Assembly: GCF_932526225.1 (NCBI RefSeq)
Contig: NC_064043.1
Coordinates: 186,001-250,000 of the forward strand
Length of the DNA stretch: 64,000 nucleotides
Source: Nematostella vectensis
Lineage: Eukaryota > Cnidaria > Anthozoa > Actiniaria > Edwardsiidae
Reading direction: 5' to 3'
In this document: piece after piece, positions 1 through 8,069 of the stretch
Layout of the letters: every line of letters starts with the position of its first letter
How positions within the stretch are numbered: the stretch's first letter is position 1
The notes under the pieces: generated by a model
What the model saw: the letters and a program-made list of their open reading frames with translations, nothing else
The model's database searches: none
What the model was told of the DNA's origin: nothing
Made by a program: the position numbers and the translations under genes

Positions 1-10
1 AGTCAGCGTA

Positions 11-31
11 GACAAAATTGCGGATTTTGTC
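11..31. other. Unit-start hairpin / inverted repeat
   Basis: GACAAAAT (11-18), a 5-nt loop TGCGG, then ATTTTGTC (24-31) form a perfect 8-bp stem. The same place in the T-type units reads GACAATAT and has one mismatch. It sits at the boundary I chose between units. It could be a protein-binding inverted repeat or a remnant of a transposon end; nothing in the sequence decides this. Confidence 0.6.
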
Positions 32-61
32 AATATTCTAATATAAAGATGTCAATATTCT
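28..61 (+). repeat. Two 12-bp direct repeats, 22-bp spacing
   Basis: TGTCAATATTCT occurs at 28-39 and again at 50-61, offset by 22 bp, about two helical turns. The first copy overlaps the right arm of the unit-start hairpin. The pair is kept in almost every unit; unit 28 loses one T and breaks the first copy. The arrangement resembles paired protein-binding sites, but no known factor is recognised. Confidence 0.55.
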
Positions 62-428
62 CCCCCCTTACGTCTTTATTTCTATTTATTTTATGATTTT
101 CACATGATACCAAAACAGCGTCTTTTTTCTTCGCTAATTTGATGTCATGTACACAATAAAAGAGATGCGACCGTGCGCATGGCGAGTCCCCAAGGGACCC
201 ACGACGCCTAAATAGACCTCTATTTTTTGTCATCCACAATCTCGGCGAGCTGTGCGTGGCGTAACCGTATTACAGGCCTGGGATCCTGGTTATTGTCCTC
301 CCCATTAATGCGCGGGTTGGGATAACCTTGCAAGAGTGTTGTACAGCATATTCGCTCGGAAATATCGGTGCTTGGGGCCTTCGGGTTCTTTACAGCCTTC
401 CGTAAAAGCCTTGGGCTGCCATACCGAT

Positions 429-481
429 TGGGTAATCCGTATGTATGGTTTCCGTTTTGTTCTTCAGACCGGGTTCGATCC
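429..481 (+). promoter_or_regulatory. Internal Pol III-type B box with weak A-box-like site
   Basis: GGTTCGATCC at 472-481 matches the B-box consensus GWTCRANNC. It lies in a T-arm-like fold: CCGGG (469-473), loop TTCGATC (474-480), CCAGG (481-485), with one G-A mismatch. CCAATGG after it resembles the 3' acceptor strand and pairs, with one mismatch, to CGATTGG at 425-431. The spacing between these arms is too short for a normal tRNA and no anticodon arm can be drawn, so this is not an intact tRNA. TGGGTAATCCG at 429-439 is a poor A-box match about 43 nt upstream of the B box. Confidence 0.5.
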
Positions 482-494
482 CAGGCCAATGGGC

Positions 495-504
495 TTTTTT
501 TTTT
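495..504 (+). terminator. T10 run, candidate Pol III terminator
   Basis: A run of ten T follows the acceptor-like CCAATGGGC. Runs of four or more T terminate vertebrate Pol III. Run length varies between copies (about 8-10), and unit 26 has a GCA before its run. A second T-rich run (TTCGT then eight or more T) follows within 20 bp. Confidence 0.45.
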
Positions 505-550
505 AATTCGTTTTTTTTTCTTTGTGCTGGACCCCCTTAATCCTGATAGG

Positions 551-562
551 TTTTGCGCAAAA
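551..562. other. 12-bp palindrome TTTTGCGCAAAA
   Basis: TTTTGCGCAAAA is its own reverse complement. It is perfect in most units but broken by single changes in some: TATTGCGC in units 6-10, TTTTGCAC in 24 and 28, TTTTACGC in 25. The changes are consistent with little constraint. Confidence 0.5.
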
Positions 563-634
563 ATAATAAAAAAAGTGAGTTTGACAAATAAGCTTGCTAG
601 ATTTATTGATAATATGTATTCAATTTGTTCCTAG

Positions 635-941
635 GAAGTTAACAAAAAACAGAAAGCAAAGAGTTTGAGGAAGTAAACAAGTATGTGAACTTTAATGTTC
701 TATTTGAAGTGGTGCATTTTGTACAGGGAAGCATACATAGAATGCTTAACTGGTGGAGAGGGAAGAGGTAAAAGTTTATTGAGCATAATTTCAACAATAG
801 CAGAGGGAAGAGAGGGGCACTCTCTTCATACAATATTGCAGTTGTTACCTATTATTAAATAAGTTTGTAACATGTCTTTGTTTATTAAGCAAGGTCTATT
901 TCTGAGACAAGCAAACTCAAGTAAGGCTTTTGAAATAACAG
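635..941 (+). other. Possible spliced exon of an array transcript
   Basis: The left edge follows a good acceptor-like site: an ATTGAT branch-like stretch, a pyrimidine-leaning run, then TTTGTTCCTAG|G at 634. The right edge is a near-perfect donor, AACAG|GTGAGTG, at 941. The 307 bases between have stops in all plus-strand frames, so any exon would be noncoding. Both sites recur through the array; unit 27 has a damaged donor (GTGACT) and units 14 and 20 read TTACTAG at the acceptor. Further donor-like sites follow at CAA|GTAAGG, ACT|GTAAGT and ACA|GTAAGT. Splice-like matches arise by chance, so this is a candidate only. Confidence 0.25.
807..827. other. Purine/pyrimidine hairpin
   Basis: GAAGAGAG (807-814), loop GGGCA, CTCTCTTC (820-827) form a perfect 8-bp stem. 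Units with GAAGGGAG keep a G-T wobble. In units 15 and 21 a G-to-T change extends it to ten pairs around a single central G. Confidence 0.5.
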
Positions 942-1152
942 GTGAGTGTTAAAAGATAAACAATTATCTGATTAGAAAACTACTGTAGATTCCTTTGCAC
1001 CAAAATAAGAACAAACTTCATTTTGTTTGTTATTTATGAGGAACGAGATGAGCTCTACAAAGCCATAAAGAAATATGTATTGCTCATCTAAATTATACAA
1101 GTAAATAATAACATTAAAAAAGAACTACTGTAAGTATCTAGAGTGGTTTTCA

Positions 1153-1269
1153 TTAACCCGTGAAACAAAGTGTGATAGTTAAACGGTAATAGTTAGTAAA
1201 ACACAAAAAAGTACAATAGAATCAGATCACCACAAAGTGTAATACGCTAAAGCGTAGTTCACGGGTTAA
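1153..1269. mobile_element. piggyBac-like MITE, unit 1
   Basis: TTAA (1153-1156) is followed by CCCGTGAA and a 109-bp body that ends TTCACGGG before a second TTAA (1266-1269). The inverted termini with flanking bases are perfect for 16 bp (TTCATTAACCCGTGAA and its complement). TTAA target duplication with termini beginning CCC is the hallmark of piggyBac-superfamily transposons. The body has no coding capacity, so it would be non-autonomous. An internal TACGCT-AA-AGCGTA hairpin lies just before the right terminus. A chance or protein-binding palindrome is less likely, given the exact TTAA/CCC structure. Confidence 0.8.
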
Positions 1270-1455
1270 TGAAGGTTTTGACATTTAAACCTTACATCCA
1301 CATGAAAGTAATGCCTAATATCGAGTGCCCTACAGTAAGTGTTTTGCAGTCAAGTTGTTTTCTGTTAGTAGGTAAAAAAATATTCTAAATAATAGTAATC
1401 ATAGCTATGGTCACCACTTACACATATAGAACTTGTAATGAAAAGAAAGAAAAAA
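1270..1455. other. Unannotated AT-rich stretch
   Basis: Between the MITE and the microsatellite I see no gene or recognised element. It contains ACAGTAAGTG (donor-like) and TTTTGCAGTC (acceptor-like) close together, and the breakpoints of the 12-kb duplication fall around here in unit phase. Confidence 0.5.
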
Positions 1456-1475
1456 ATATATATATATATATATAT
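1456..1475. repeat. (AT)n microsatellite, unit 1
   Basis: An A6 run passes into ten AT steps before GCAGTC. The tract is at the same place in all units and ranges from about 8 bp to more than 70 bp, making it the main source of unit length variation. Confidence 0.9.
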
Positions 1476-1587
1476 GCAGTCAAACAACAGAATTGCATGA
1501 TAACCTTGAATATATTGAATAAAGGACTGCAAAAAAACATCTTTTGTACTAGTTGCTTGAATTGACCCTTGGCTATTTTTAGCTGAA

Positions 1588-1700
1588 TTCCCCTCCCCCT
1601 CTAAAAAAGAAAATAATAATAATAATAGAACAAAACTAAAAAGAAAACAAACAAAACAGAGACCCCCACCAACAATTTTGATTTTTTTTACTTTCCTTTA
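1588..1700. repeat. Low-complexity purine-rich tract with (AAT)n
   Basis: CCCCTCCCCCTCT is followed by A-rich sequence, four to five AAT steps (about 1612-1626), and A-rich sequence up to a T run. This is simple sequence, not a gene. It is conserved through the array, with small changes such as AACAAT in units 16 and 22. Confidence 0.75.
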
Positions 1701-1970
1701 AAAGGGGAGTGTCATGGTTAAGAGATTTGCAATAGCTCTAGAGCCCTGACACAATGAACTTCAGTGAAATTCTAATACTGACTTATGAGCTTTTGGTACA
1801 TGTGGGAGACTTTAAACAAAACAAAAAAAAAATGACCTCAAACTGTCAATTAACATAGTTTTCAATATTATATTGCATATTATTTAATAAGGTATTGACA
1901 GCTTTTAAAAAGTTCAACTGTTTGTAGACACTTAAAAGCCTACAATAAACACTGACTCCAGACATGCGCA
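1701..1970. other. Unannotated tail of the unit
   Basis: No gene is recognised here. In many copies the minus strand holds a 63-residue ATG-initiated frame (for example 9830-10021), but it is broken in other units. Units 16 and 22 share a roughly 20-bp deletion in this region (near 31,975 and 43,991). Confidence 0.4.
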
Positions 1971-1972
1971 GT

Positions 1973-1996
1973 ACTATGCTGCTGCCCCTTTAAAGT
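1973..1996. promoter_or_regulatory. Junction motifs: NRF-1-like half site and TTTAAA
   Basis: CATGCGCAGT resembles half of the NRF-1 palindrome (GCGCATGCGC), and CCTTTAAAG is a weak TATA-like site 8-16 bp downstream. They lie just upstream of the unit start and recur in the array. The promoter reading is inference only. Confidence 0.2.
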
Positions 1997-2013
1997 AAAA
2001 TACAGCTTTACTT

Positions 2014-4018
2014 AGTCAGCGTAGACAATATTGCGGATTTTGTCAATATTCTAATATGAAGATGTCAATATTCTCCCCCCTTACGTCTTTATTTCTATTT
2101 ATTTTATGCTTTTAACATGATACCAAAACAGCGTCTTTTTTCTTCGCTAATTTGATGTCATGTACACAATAAAAGAGATGCGCCCGTGCGCATGGCGAGT
2201 CCCCAAGGGACCCAAGACGCCCAAATAGACCTCTATTTTTGTCATGAACAATCTCGGCGAGCTGTGCGTGGCGTAACCGTATTACAGGCCTGGGATCCTG
2301 GTTATTGTCCTCCCCATTAATGCGCGGGTTGGGATAACCTTGCAAGAGTGTTGTACAGCATATTCGCTCGGAAATATCGGTGCTTGGGGCCTTCGGGTTC
2401 TTTACAGCCTTCCGTAAAAGCCTTGTGCTGCCATACCGATTGGGTAATCCGTATGTATGGTTTCCGTTTTGTTCTTCAGACCGGGTTCGATCCCAGGCCA
2501 ATGGGCTTTTTTTTTAATTCGTTTTTTTTTTCTTTGTGCTGGACCCCATTAATCCTGATAGGTTTTGCGCAAAAATAATAAAAAAAGTGAGTTTGCAAAA
2601 TAAGCTTGCTAGATTTATTGATTATATGTATTCAATTTGTTCCTAGGAAGTTAACAAAAAACACAAAGCAAAGAGTTTGAGGAAGTAAACAAGTATGTGA
2701 ACTTTAATGTTCTATTTGAAGGGGTGCATTTTGTACAGGGAAGCATACATAGAATGCTTAACTGGTGGAGAGGGAAGAGGTAAAAGTTTATTGAGCATAA
2801 TTTCAACAATAGCAGGGGGAAGAGAGGGGCACTCTCTTCATACAATATTGCAGTTGTTACCTATTATTAAATAAGTTTGTAACATGTCTTTGTTTATTAA
2901 GCAAGGTCTATTTCTGAGACAAGCAAACTCAAGTAAGAGCTGTTGAAATAACAGGTGAGTGTTAAAAAAAACAATTATCTGATTAGAAAACTAATGTAGA
3001 TTCCTTTGCACCAAAATAAGAACAAACTTCATTTTGTTTGTTATTTATGAGGAACGAGATGAGCTCTACAAAGCCATAAAGAAATATGTATTGCTCATCT
3101 AAATTATACAAGTAAATAATAATATTAAAAAAGAACTACTGTAAGTATCTAGAGTGGTTTTCATTAACCCGTGAAACAAAGTGTGATAGTTAAACGGTAA
3201 TAGTTAGTAAAACACAAAAAAGTACAATAGAATCAGATCACCACAAAGTGTAATACGCTAAAGCGTAGTTCACGGGTTAATGAAGGTTTTGACATTTCAA
3301 CCTTACATCCACATGAAAGTAATGCCTAATATCGAGTGCCCTACAGTAAGTGTTTTGCAGTCAAGTTGTTTTCTGTTAGTAGGTAAAAAAATATTCTAAA
3401 TAATAGTAATCATAGCTATGGTCACCACTTACACATATAGAACTTGTAATGAAAAGAAAGAAAAAAATATATATATATATGCAGTCAAACAACAGAATTG
3501 CATGATAACCTTGAATATATTGAATAAAGGACTGCAAAAAAACATCTTTTGTACTAGTTGCTTGAATTGACCCTTGGCTATTTTTAGCTGAGTTCCCCTC
3601 CCCCTCTAAAAAAGAAAATAATAATAATAATAGAACAAAACTAAAAAGAAAACAAACAAAACAGAGACCCCCACCAACAATTTTGATTTTTTTTTTACTT
3701 TCCTTTGAAAGGAGAGTGTCATGGTTAAGAGATTTGCAATAGCTCTAGAGCCCTGACACAATGAACTTCAGTGAAATTCTAATACTGACTTATGAGCTTT
3801 TGGTACATGTGGGAGACTTTAAACAAAACCAAAAAAATGACCACAAACTGTCAATTAACATAGTTTTTAATATAATATTGCATATTATTTAATAAGGTAT
3901 TCACAGCTTTTAAAAAGTTCAACTCTTTGTTGACACTTTAAAGCCTACAAGAATCACTGACTCCAGACATGCGCAGTACTATGTTGCTGCCCCTTTAAAG
4001 TAAAATACAGCTTTACTT
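2014..4018 (+). repeat. Repeat unit 2
   Basis: 2005 bp, T-type junction (GACAATATTG). The middle is mosaic: AACATGTC of M1, then AAGAGCTG and CTAATGTAG of M2, then AGTATCTAG and AGTACAATAG of M1, which suggests gene conversion. B box 2484-2493. The island T run is T5 rather than T6, opening a longer antisense frame. Confidence 0.97.
3164..3280. mobile_element. piggyBac-like MITE, unit 2
   Basis: 117 bp including both TTAA; intact termini, M1-type interior. Confidence 0.78.
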
Positions 4019-5170
4019 AGTCAGCGTAGACAAAATTGCGGATTTTGTCAATATTCTAATATGAAGATGTCAATATTCTCCCCCCTTACGTCTTTATTTC
4101 TATTTATTTTATGATTTTCACATGATACCAAAACAGCGTCTTTTTTCTTGGCTAATTTGATGTCATGTACACAATAAAAGAGATGCGACCGTGCGCATGG
4201 CGAGTCCCCAAGGGACCCAAGACGCCTAAATAGACCTCTATTTTATGTCATCCACAATCTCGGCGAGCTGTGCGTGGCGTAACCGTATTACAGGCCTGGG
4301 ATCCTGGTTATTGTCCTCCCCATTAATGCGCGGGTTGGGATAACCTTGCAAGAGTGTTGTACAGCATATTCGCTCGGAAATATCGGTGCTTGGGGCCTTC
4401 GGGTTCTTTACAGCCTTCCGTAAAAGCCTTGTGCTGCCATACCGATTGGGTAATCCGTATGTATGGTTTCCGTTTTGTTCTTCAGACCGGGTTCGATCCC
4501 AGGCCAATGGGCTTTTTTTTTTAATTCGTTTTTTTTTCTTTGTGCTGGACCCCCTTAATCCTGATAGGTTTTGCGCAAAAATAATAAAAAAAGTGAGTTT
4601 GACAAATAAGCTTGCTAGATTTATTGATAATATGTATTCAATGTGTTCCTAGGAAGTTAACAAAAAACAGAAAGCAAAGAGTTTGAGGAAGTAAACAAGT
4701 ATGTGAACTTTAATGTTCTATTTGAAGGGGTGCATTTTGTACAGGGAAGCATACATAGAATGCTTAACTGGTGGAGAGGGAAGAGGTAAAAGTTTATTGA
4801 GCATAATTTCAACAATAGCAGAGGGAAGAGAGGGGCACTCTCTTCATACAATATTGCAGTTGTTACCTATTATTAAATAAGTTTGTAACATGTCTTTTTT
4901 TATTAAGCAAGGTCTATTTCTGAGACAAGCAAACTCAAGTAAGGCTGTTGAAATAACAGGTGAGTGTTAAAAGAAAAACAATTATCTGATTAGAAAACTA
5001 CTGTAGATTCCTTTGCACCAAAATAAGAACAAACTTCATTTTGTTTGTTATTTATGAGGAACGAGATGAGCTCTACAAAGCCATAAAGAAATATGTATTG
5101 CTCATCTAAATTATACAAGTAAATAATAATATTAAAAAAGAACTACTGTAAGTATCTAGAGTGGTTTTCA

Positions 5171-5287
5171 TTAACCCGTGAAACAAAGTGTGATAGTTAA
5201 ACGGTAATAGTTATTAAAACACAAAAAATTACAATAGAATCAGATCACCACAAAGTGTAATACGCTAAAGCGTAGTTCACGGGTTAA
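5171..5287. mobile_element. piggyBac-like MITE, unit 3
   Basis: 117 bp; interior private changes AGTTATTAAAA and AAATTACAAT; termini intact. Confidence 0.78.
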
Positions 5288-5467
5288 TGAAGGTTTTGAC
5301 ATTTCAACCTTACATCCACATGAAAGTAATGCCTAATATCGAGTGCCCTAAAGTAAGTGTTTTGCAGTCAAGTTGTTTTCTGTTAGTAGGTAAAAAAATA
5401 TTCTAAATAATAGTAATCATAGCTATGGTCACCACTTACACATATAGAACTTGTAATGAAAAGAAAG

Positions 5468-5524
<57 letters not shown>
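5468..5524. repeat. Expanded A-run plus (AT)n, unit 3
   Basis: About 16 A followed by about 21 AT steps to 5524, then GCATTC. Confidence 0.9.
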
Positions 5525-5527
<3 letters not shown>

Positions 5528-6062
5528 TTCAAACAACAGAATTGCATGATAACCTTGAATATATTGAATAAAGGACTGCAAAAAACATCTTTTGTACTAG
5601 TTGCTTGAATTGACCCTTGGCTATTTTTAGCTGAATTCCCCTCCCAATCTAAAAAAGAAAATAATAATAATAATAGAACAAAACTAAAAAGAAAACAAAC
5701 AAAACAGAGACCCCCACCAACAATTTTGATTTTTTTTTTACTTTCCTTTAAAAGGGGAGTGTCATGGTTAAGAGATTTGCAATAGCTCTAGAGCCCTGCC
5801 ACAATGAACTTCAGTGAAATTCTAATACTGACTTATGAGCTTTTGGTACATGTGGTAGACTTTAAACAAAACAAAACAAAATGACCACAAACTGTCAATT
5901 AACATAGTTTTCAATATAATGTTGCATATTATTTAATAAGGTATTCACAGCTTTTAAAAAGTTCAACTGTTTGTTGACACTTTAAAGCCTACAAGAATCA
6001 CTGACTCCAGACATGCGTAGTACTATGTTGCTGCCCCTTTAAAGTAAAATACAGCTTTACTT

Positions 6063-8069
6063 AGTCAGCGTAGACAAAATTGCGGATTTTGTCAATATTC
6101 TAATATGAAGATGTCAATATTCTCCCCCCTTACGTCTTTATTTCTATTTATTTTATGATTTTCACATGATACCAAAACAGCGTCTTTTTTCTTCGCTAAT
6201 TTGATGTCATGTACACAATAAAAGAGATGCGACCGTGCGCATGGCGAGTCCCCAAGGGACCCAAGACGCCCAAATAGACCTCTATTTTTTGTCATCCACA
6301 ATCTCGGCGAGCTGTGCGTGGCGAAACCGTATGACAGGCCTGGGATCCTGGTTATTGTCCTCCCCATTAATGCGCGGGTTGGGATAACCTTGCAAGAGTG
6401 TTGTACAGCATATTCGCTCGGAAATATCGGTGCTTGGGGCCTTCGGGTTCTTTACAGCCTTCCGTAAAAGCCTTGTGCTGCCATACCGATTGGGTAATCC
6501 GTATGTATGGTTTCCGTTTTGTTCTTCAGACCGGGTTCGATCCCAGGCCAATGGGCTTTTTTTTTTAATTCGTTTTTTTTTTCTTTGTGCTGGACCCCCT
6601 TAATCCTGATAGGTTTTGCGCAAAAATAATAAAAAAAAGTGAGTTTGCAAAATAAGCTTGCTGGATTTTTTGATTATATGTATTCAATTTGTTCCTAGGA
6701 AGTTAACAAAAAACACAAAGCAAAGAGTTTGAGGAAGTAAACAAGTATGTGAACTCTAATGTTCTATTTGAAGGGGTGCATTTTGTACAGGGAAGCATAC
6801 ATAGAATGCTTAACAGGTGGAGAGGGGAGAGGTAACAGTTTATTGAGCATAATGTCAACAATAGCAGGGGGAAGGGAGGGGCACTCTCTTCATACAATAT
6901 TGCAGTTGTTACCTATTATTAAATAAGTTTGTAACATGTCTTTGTTTATTAAGCAAGGTCTATTTCTGAGACAAGCAAACTCAAGTAAGGCTGTTGAAAT
7001 AACAGGTGAGTGTTAAAAGAAAAACAATTATCTGATTAGAAAACTACTGTAGATTCCTTTGCACCAAAATAAGAACAAACTTCATTTTGTTTGTTATTTA
7101 TGAGGAACGAGATGAGCTCTACAAAGCCATAAAGAAATATGTATTGCTCATCTAAATTATACAAGTAAATAATAATATTAAAAAAGAACTACTGTAAGTA
7201 TCTAGAGTGGTTTTCATTAACCCGTGAAACAAAGTGTGATAGTTAAACGGTAATAGTTAGTAAAACACAAAAAAGTACAATAGAATCAGATCACCACAAA
7301 GTGTAATACGCTAAAGCGTAGTTCACGGTTTAATGAAGGTTTTAACATTTCAACCTTACATCCACATGAACGTAATGCCTAATATCGAGTGCCCTACAGT
7401 AAGTGTTTTGCAGTCAAGTTGTTTTCTGTTAGTAGGTAAAAAAATATTCTAAATAATAGTAATCATAGCTATGGTCACCACTTACACATATAGAACTTGT
7501 AATGAAAAGAAAGAAAAAAATATATATATATATGCAGTCAAACAACAGAATTGCATGATAAACTTGAATATATTGTATAAAGGACTGCAAAAAAACATCT
7601 TTTGTACTAGTTGCTTGAATTGACCCTTGGCTATTTTTAGCTGAATTCCCCTCCCAATCTAAAAAAGAAAATAATAATAATAATAGAACAAAACTAAAAA
7701 GAAAACAAACAAAACAGAGACCCCCACCAACAATTTTGATTTTTTTTACTTTCCCTTAAAAGGGGAGTGTCATGGTTAAGAGATTTGCAATAGCTCTAGA
7801 GCCCTGACACAATGAACTTCAGTGAAATTCTAATACTGACTTATGAGCTTTTGGTACATGTGGGAGACTTTAAACAAAACAAAAAAAATGACCACAAACT
7901 GTCAATTAACATAGTTTTCAATATAATATTGCATATTATTTAATAAGGTATTGACAGCTTTTAAAAAGTTCAACTGTTTGTAGATACTTAAAAGCCTACA
8001 ATAAACACTGACTCCAGACATGCGCAGTACTATGCTGCTGCCCCTTTAAAGTAAAATACAGCTTTACTT
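6063..8069 (+). repeat. Repeat unit 4
   Basis: 2007 bp, A-type junction, M1 middle, B box 6534-6543. Private changes include GCGAAACCGTATGAC in the island, GCTGGATTTTTTG after the palindrome, and a damaged right MITE end. Confidence 0.97.
7217..7333. mobile_element. piggyBac-like MITE, unit 4 (right end mutated)
   Basis: 117 bp. The right terminus reads CACGGT-TTAA instead of CACGGG-TTAA, losing one terminal base pair. Confidence 0.75.

Larger units (their letters stand above)
165..504 (+). ncRNA. Candidate structured RNA island ending in B box and T run
   Basis: This GC- and CpG-richer block stands out from the AT-rich unit and recurs in every copy. Short stems can be drawn: ATGCG/CGCAT (165-169 with 176-180, six pairs in units with a C at 170); GTCCC/GGGAC (186-190 with 194-198) inside GGCG/CGCC (181-184 with 205-208); GGTTAT/ATAACC (288-293 with 322-327); GGGCC/GGTTC (375-379 with 384-388) closing a UUCG loop; TTTAC/GTAAA (389-393 with 402-406); and ATAC-C-GATT with AATC-C-GTAT (421-429 with 434-442). 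The block ends with a T-arm-like segment and T10. A T6 run at 223-228 could split it, so a Pol III product might span only about 229-500. It resembles no RNA I recognise: not 5S, U1-U6, 7SK, 7SL, RNase P or MRP. A decayed tRNA-derived SINE or retropseudogene is the main alternative. Confidence 0.35.
1..2013 (+). repeat. Repeat unit 1 (reference for numbering)
   Basis: Complete unit of 2013 bp, used as the reference for sub-features. It has the GACAAAATTG junction with a perfect hairpin, middle type M1 (AACATGTC, AAGGCT, AGTATCTAG, AGTACAATAG) and a B box at 472-481. It carries private changes such as ATATAAAGAT near the start and CACGACGCC in the island. Confidence 0.97.
4019..6062 (+). repeat. 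Repeat unit 3
   Basis: 2044 bp, A-type junction, M1 middle, B box 4490-4499. It is long because of an A-run plus (AT)n tract followed by GCATTC in place of GCAGTC, a linkage shared with units 15 and 21. The island T run is shortened to T4 (TTTTATG). Confidence 0.97.

Noticed and set aside
425-494. Intact tRNA gene
   Set aside because: The T-arm and B box are good, but the acceptor stem has a mismatch, the middle is about 37 nt instead of about 41, and no D arm or anticodon arm can be drawn. Called only tRNA-like.
545-575. Polyadenylation signals (AATAAA) as gene ends
   Set aside because: AATAAA occurs several times per unit on both strands in AT-rich sequence and is not attached to any credible coding region.
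639-833. Minus-strand 64-codon hydrophobic frame recurring in most units
   Set aside because: It starts at TTG, and units 6, 9, 11, 13 and 19 break it by small deletions without other consequence. Recurrence is explained by the tandem repeat, not by selection.
1035-1070. Hammerhead ribozyme core, known from some amphibian satellites
   Set aside because: GAGATGAGC looked suggestive, but the CUGAUGA and GAAA core boxes are not present in the right order and spacing on either strand.
2348-2578. Plus-strand frames of 62-103 codons over the island
   Set aside because: They start at GTG or other non-ATG codons or in the middle of drawable RNA stems, run into the T run (poly-phenylalanine), and differ between units by T-run length.
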